DNA from: Styela clava
Taxonomy: Eukaryota > Chordata > Ascidiacea > Stolidobranchia > Styelidae
Assembly: GCF_964204865.1 (NCBI RefSeq)
Contig: NC_135263.1
Coordinates: forward strand, 10,461,426-10,525,425
DNA: 64,000 nt
Reading direction: 5' to 3'
The translations under genes were made by a program, and so were the position numbers. The notes beneath the pieces are model-generated. The model had not been told where the DNA came from. It made no database searches and worked only from the letters and a program-made list of their open reading frames with translations. This document shows, in pieces, positions 60,101-64,000 of the stretch (within the stretch, counting starts at the first letter, position 1; each line of letters opens with the position of its first letter).

Positions 60101-62638
60101 GGCTCAAATATTTTCCTTCATATAGTGTAATAGTTCCTGCACCAAAATGATAAGCTCCACCATGCATAAAAAGCATCACTGGTAGTCGATCATTAGGTGG
60201 ATTATCCGGATCAGAAATATCCACTTGTATTGGGACGTGAATGTTCAATACCAAACAATCCTCGCTTACCTGAAAATAATAAAATGAACCGAAATGTTTA
60301 AAATATCACAACATTTCTGTTTGAGATGTACATCCCTATAAGTGTGACGACCCTTTTTTTTTTTAAATATTAACATCCTTAGGCTATTTGATCTTACTGC
60401 TGGATTTTGTACTGATGGCGCGGTAGCACTGTCAATCAGTCATTTAATATCCACCAGTTATCGGCTGCAGAAATGCAGGTGTGGTTGTTTTGTTATATTT
60501 CTAGTGTATTAGGGTATTTTATGTCTGTAAAATTGTTGCGAGTTATTGAGTAGGATACCAAGTGTGTTTATTTCTGATTTTATTGTCATCAATTTATGAT
60601 AGTGTGGTATACCGTATGATGTCTCCAATTGTTTCATGCATGAGTAACCTTGGTTTTTGTCAAGAAATATCTACGCAATGCTGGAATATACGCAAATGAT
60701 CGCAGATATACATAATTACGTGTTTGCAAATTATTTTTGATTCTTTTTCATTGTATATATATATATCTACAGTATGTTTTGGTCCGAATATAACCAAAAC
60801 TGCGAAAACTTTTTTCCAAACAACTCAATCACATATATCTCAAATAAAACTGTTTTTCAGTGTTACCGCCACATTTTCATATGAAATAATCCAAAATATT
60901 CAACAATGTATATAAACAACACAAGCAGGATGGCGTTTTTCACAACCACTCGAAATTCAATCTTTATTATAGGTAACACCAACTCCCCAGCAGTCTACTT
61001 CCGGGGTCCCAAGCTTGTTGATTGCGGAAGAGTACATTAGCGATCTTGAATGTATATATACCTAAATTTTAACGGTGTGTTCGAAATACCCAACAGTTCG
61101 CATTTAATAACAACGTTTACGACTCACGCTGCAAAAGGGCACTGAAAAATGTTAAGACCTTCCTTTCATGGCCTTCCAAATTCCTTGTGGTTTATTTGAA
61201 TATTTTCAAATACCATTATGTTTGTTGCATGTGCATTTATGGAGTTCCAAAAAAGATTGAACTAAATGGCCCGCGGTAATACCTTTGCACCTGGAACATG
61301 GACATAGCAACAACAAATGAACAAATAAAAACTTGAAAACATCTGTCTGACCTCTTTTATATCAGCGACAAATATTTAATAAACATCTCAATTTCGCAAA
61401 AATATTTAAGAAGAAATACTCACTTCTGCGGAAGATTGGAACTGATAGCATTCAATACGACTCGTCTCATTCAAAATTCGAGTTAAATCTGGTGTATTCA
61501 GCATCTGTGGTGCCTGAAATCTTTTATATAAGTTTAAAATATTATAAAAGCTTCAAGTTTTTATACAAATATACCACATATGAATAAGTACTAGCAACTA
61601 CACCAGGACCAATTAGATAATATATATATACACCGTAAGATAAGAAGATGAACCGTATATAATATGTTTGACTAGATAAATAGTTAAACAAGATAGCAGT
61701 GCTCATATACGAGTATATGGACACAAAGGGCGCATAGCTACAACATGATCATCTCAATGTCAGAAAAATCATCATCAGTCCATTTCAACACCTTTGAAAA
61801 AGTTGAACAGTTGCGCCTAAAAAATCGTTTTTTTTTTTTATTTAGAAAGTTTTTTTTCGGTATATATGTATCATATGGCGTACGATTTTATTGAAGAACG
61901 GTGAGTTTGGTCGATTAGTCGGCCACTGTAAAACACAGAGAATACGTTTCCCAACTGACCGACGACCAACGGAATTTCGGACTGTATACTAACCTGAGGT
62001 CTCCAACAGGAGGGATTGCAAAAGGAATAGCGTAAAACGAATTTGAATAATTTGTATTTACGCCAATAACAGTTCCTGATGATGTTTTCACCTGCGGGCT
62101 GAAGTCTAAAATTATTAGACTCATATTAGTACAAATTTTTAACTATGATTTACCCGAGAAAACTATAAAGTAAAATTAAACAGCATATTGACTTTGAATA
62201 CAATTAACTTTATAATTAATTAACGTTTTAGTCACAGCACATTATCTCAAGTGTTCCAAATTATGCTGGCATCCTTAAATTTTATTGAAAATATTTTTAT
62301 TCTAAAAGCCGAAAATGCATAGTAAATATTGCACATATGTAATTCTTTGTTTCCGGTCGTTAAAAGGAAATATATATATATATATATATATTCAAACTAA
62401 GCCGTTAATATTTATACCACGATTACGTTTTTTTTTCTTCTTGTAGTTGACCTGATCGTTTAAAGGTCTTACCCGAAGCTTTCTCATCTTTGTCTTTAGC
62501 CGTAATGTGCAACGTCCCGTATATCTTTTCCAGTAAATCTATGACAAGTAGTTCAGGTTCCTTTGCGACCTCTAGGCCATGGGCAACGGCAAATATTAAA
62601 AACACCAAGACAGTGCAGTATTGCATACTTTTTATCAT
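57166..62638 (-). CDS. Carboxylesterase/cholinesterase-like protein, probably GPI-anchored
   Basis: Ten minus-strand exons in order: 62638-62473, 62105-61960, 61513-61424, 60269-60059, 59851-59721, 59621-59368, 59270-59018, 58827-58658, 58090-57935, 57604-57166. Total 2016 nt, 671 residues, phases consistent. The leader is MIKSMQYCTVLVFLIFAVAHG (second Met four codons later also possible). An alpha/beta-hydrolase core follows: FYAIPFAIPPVGDLR, oxyanion-hole HGGAYHFG, INYRLGPFGF, nucleophile elbow GESAG (Ser about 255), acidic residue in GTNAEEV (about Glu400) and catalytic His in YHGHELFFVF (about His511). After a Thr/Ser/Pro-rich stem, the protein ends in a hydrophobic stretch (FNTFILFTTFLCSILLT) with nothing after it, as in a GPI signal. 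It should hydrolyse carboxyl esters at the cell surface; the substrate is unknown and cholinesterase activity is not shown. Its 3' half was copied to 38212-39828. Confidence 0.9.
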
Positions 62639-64000
62639 CTAACAAGCAAAAAAGTGATCATTGTGGACTAATTGGTTGATACATTCCGGGTATTACACGC
62701 AATTGTGAAACTTTCTAATACACTTCTACTAATGCCTTGCAAAGATGCTATCCTTTAATACGATTCCCTCCTTAATGATGTCTTTGGCATTTTTGGTTGG
62801 TGAAATATTAAAAAAATTATAGAGGGGTGTCAAAATGACCCAGGAACACCAGGGGTCATTAGGTTAACACTTCCGTTTTCGTCTGGTAACTTAATATTAA
62901 ATGCATATTTTAATATTAGCCAAACTCACTATATCTTGTCATATATCATATTAGGTCGCTCGAGGACTGAAGTGGAAATAGTATACATCTTGCAAGAGCA
63001 CCACACTTTGCGATCTCACCCTATCATTTCCCCGCTCTTTTAAACGTCGTTAACTAGTGTATAATATATAACATATCCCTGTCACCTGACAAAAACTATT
63101 ATTAAGTATATTTGCAAACATGTACAAACAAGTCTACTCACGCGATGACCTCGATAATTACTCTTGGTGTTTGCATACTAATGAACAGTCTATAAAGTGA
63201 ACTATTTCAAATCTAATATTTGGTATACTGCAAGACCATTGAAAGTTATTCGCTTTTGCCTCAGTTTCAGTTTAACTGTTAATATATTACTGATAAACGC
63301 AAGTAAGGTAATCTGGCCATAGAACATAATTTTTATTCTCCGTGTAAGTAAAATAATTCGCATTTTAGACGAGAAAGAGGGTGAAGTGATTTTGCCGCCA
63401 TTTCCCAACAAATTTGCTATTTTCCACATTTTACGACTCCTATGAATTTAAATAGAAAAGCAAATAACTCCAGAGTTTTTATTTAATTATCTTTTTACAA
63501 CTTTGATTATTCTATTCGTAAAAAAGCCGTGCCGTCAAAATCGTAGATACCAGTTCATCCTGTTGTAGAAACAACTTTTCAGTGTTTGGGCTCTGCAAAA
63601 ATAAAGACATGTATAACGGTGCCGGTTACAAATCATCAATTCACGAGGTAAGTCAAGACCACTGGTCATCAGAGTTTTGATCCGATATCAATACACTGTA
63701 CGACGGAGTCGCTCATGTGGAGTCGCTGCTCCTTCGAATCACAATTTGAGATTGTGTCATAGTGGTCTTCGTAATCAAAATTAAAAGGCATAAATCGTGC
63801 TCACATTTACTTGAAATTCGCCATTTCAAAATCAACTTTAGTTATCGGATTTTGTATTTCGATATGATACAGCAGTAAATCGTACTTCACAACAAAAAAA
63901 TTTGTAGAGTATAGAAAAACAATAAAGAACAAAAAGATAACAACAGTACCTAGCAACAAAGATAAATGAGCCGTGATGGCATAGCGGTAATCGTGGATAT
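62639..64000. other. Right flank, no gene seen
   Basis: Upstream region of the esterase. No exon was supported; short open frames lack domains. The last 32 bases may be the start of a tRNA-derived repeat. Confidence 0.5.
63969..64000 (+). repeat. Possible start of a tRNA-derived SINE, cut by the window edge
   Basis: 'agccgtgatggcatagcggtaatcg' resembles a tRNA 5' part with an A-box-like TGGCATAGCGG. The window ends before a B box could be seen. Confidence 0.3.

Overview
The window is eukaryotic and from an animal. It is AT-rich, the genes have many short exons with GT-AG introns, and AATAAA signals and small DNA-transposon insertions are common. The gene content (fibrinogen-related secreted proteins, CUB/REJ/GPS/PLAT polycystin-1-like receptors, a carboxylesterase) and above all the layout point to an invertebrate chordate, most likely an ascidian tunicate. 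I infer the taxon from architecture; nothing here fixes the species. I reconstructed six gene models by hand. In every one the exon phases agree from start to stop.

Layout. 1-3649: mostly non-coding, with a short satellite, a hairpin repeat and one weak minus-strand exon candidate. 3650-9188 (+) and 10337-12664 (-): two convergent paralogues, each signal peptide + IGFBP-type cysteine domain + fibrinogen C-terminal domain (330 and 329 residues, six exons of near-identical size). 14416-34142 (+): a 25-exon polycystin-1-like receptor (2208 residues). 38212-39828 (+): a broken copy of the 3' half of an esterase gene. 40331-55936 (+): a second 25-exon receptor (2094 residues), a tandem paralogue with the same exon phases. 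41031-42446 (-): an intact two-exon fibrinogen-related gene (304 residues) lying inside intron 1 of the second receptor on the opposite strand. 57166-62638 (-): a ten-exon carboxylesterase/cholinesterase-like gene (671 residues) with a complete catalytic triad and a likely GPI-anchor signal. 62639-64000: no gene seen.

Main interpretation. A fibrinogen-like gene encoded antisense in the first intron of a polycystin-1-like receptor is the hallmark of the s-Themis/v-Themis self-sterility loci of Ciona, where the sperm receptor (s) and the egg-coat ligand (v) are inherited as one unit. I therefore read 40331-55936 plus 41031-42446 as an s/v-Themis-type self/non-self recognition pair. The receptor at 14416-34142 is its tandem duplicate without a nested ligand: its intron 1 holds a hAT-like element instead. 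The two IGFBP-fibrinogen genes just upstream are further candidate ligands, but that link is only positional. Both receptors end after the fifth predicted membrane segment, so neither carries the six-segment channel module of full-length polycystin-1, and both have a GPS motif without the usual cleavage residues.

Mobile DNA is frequent in introns and spacers: several hAT-like non-autonomous elements with 8-bp target duplications, one foldback element with a 9-bp duplication, two copies of an element of about 235 bp, and a decayed transposase-like gene interrupted by a younger hAT-like insertion.
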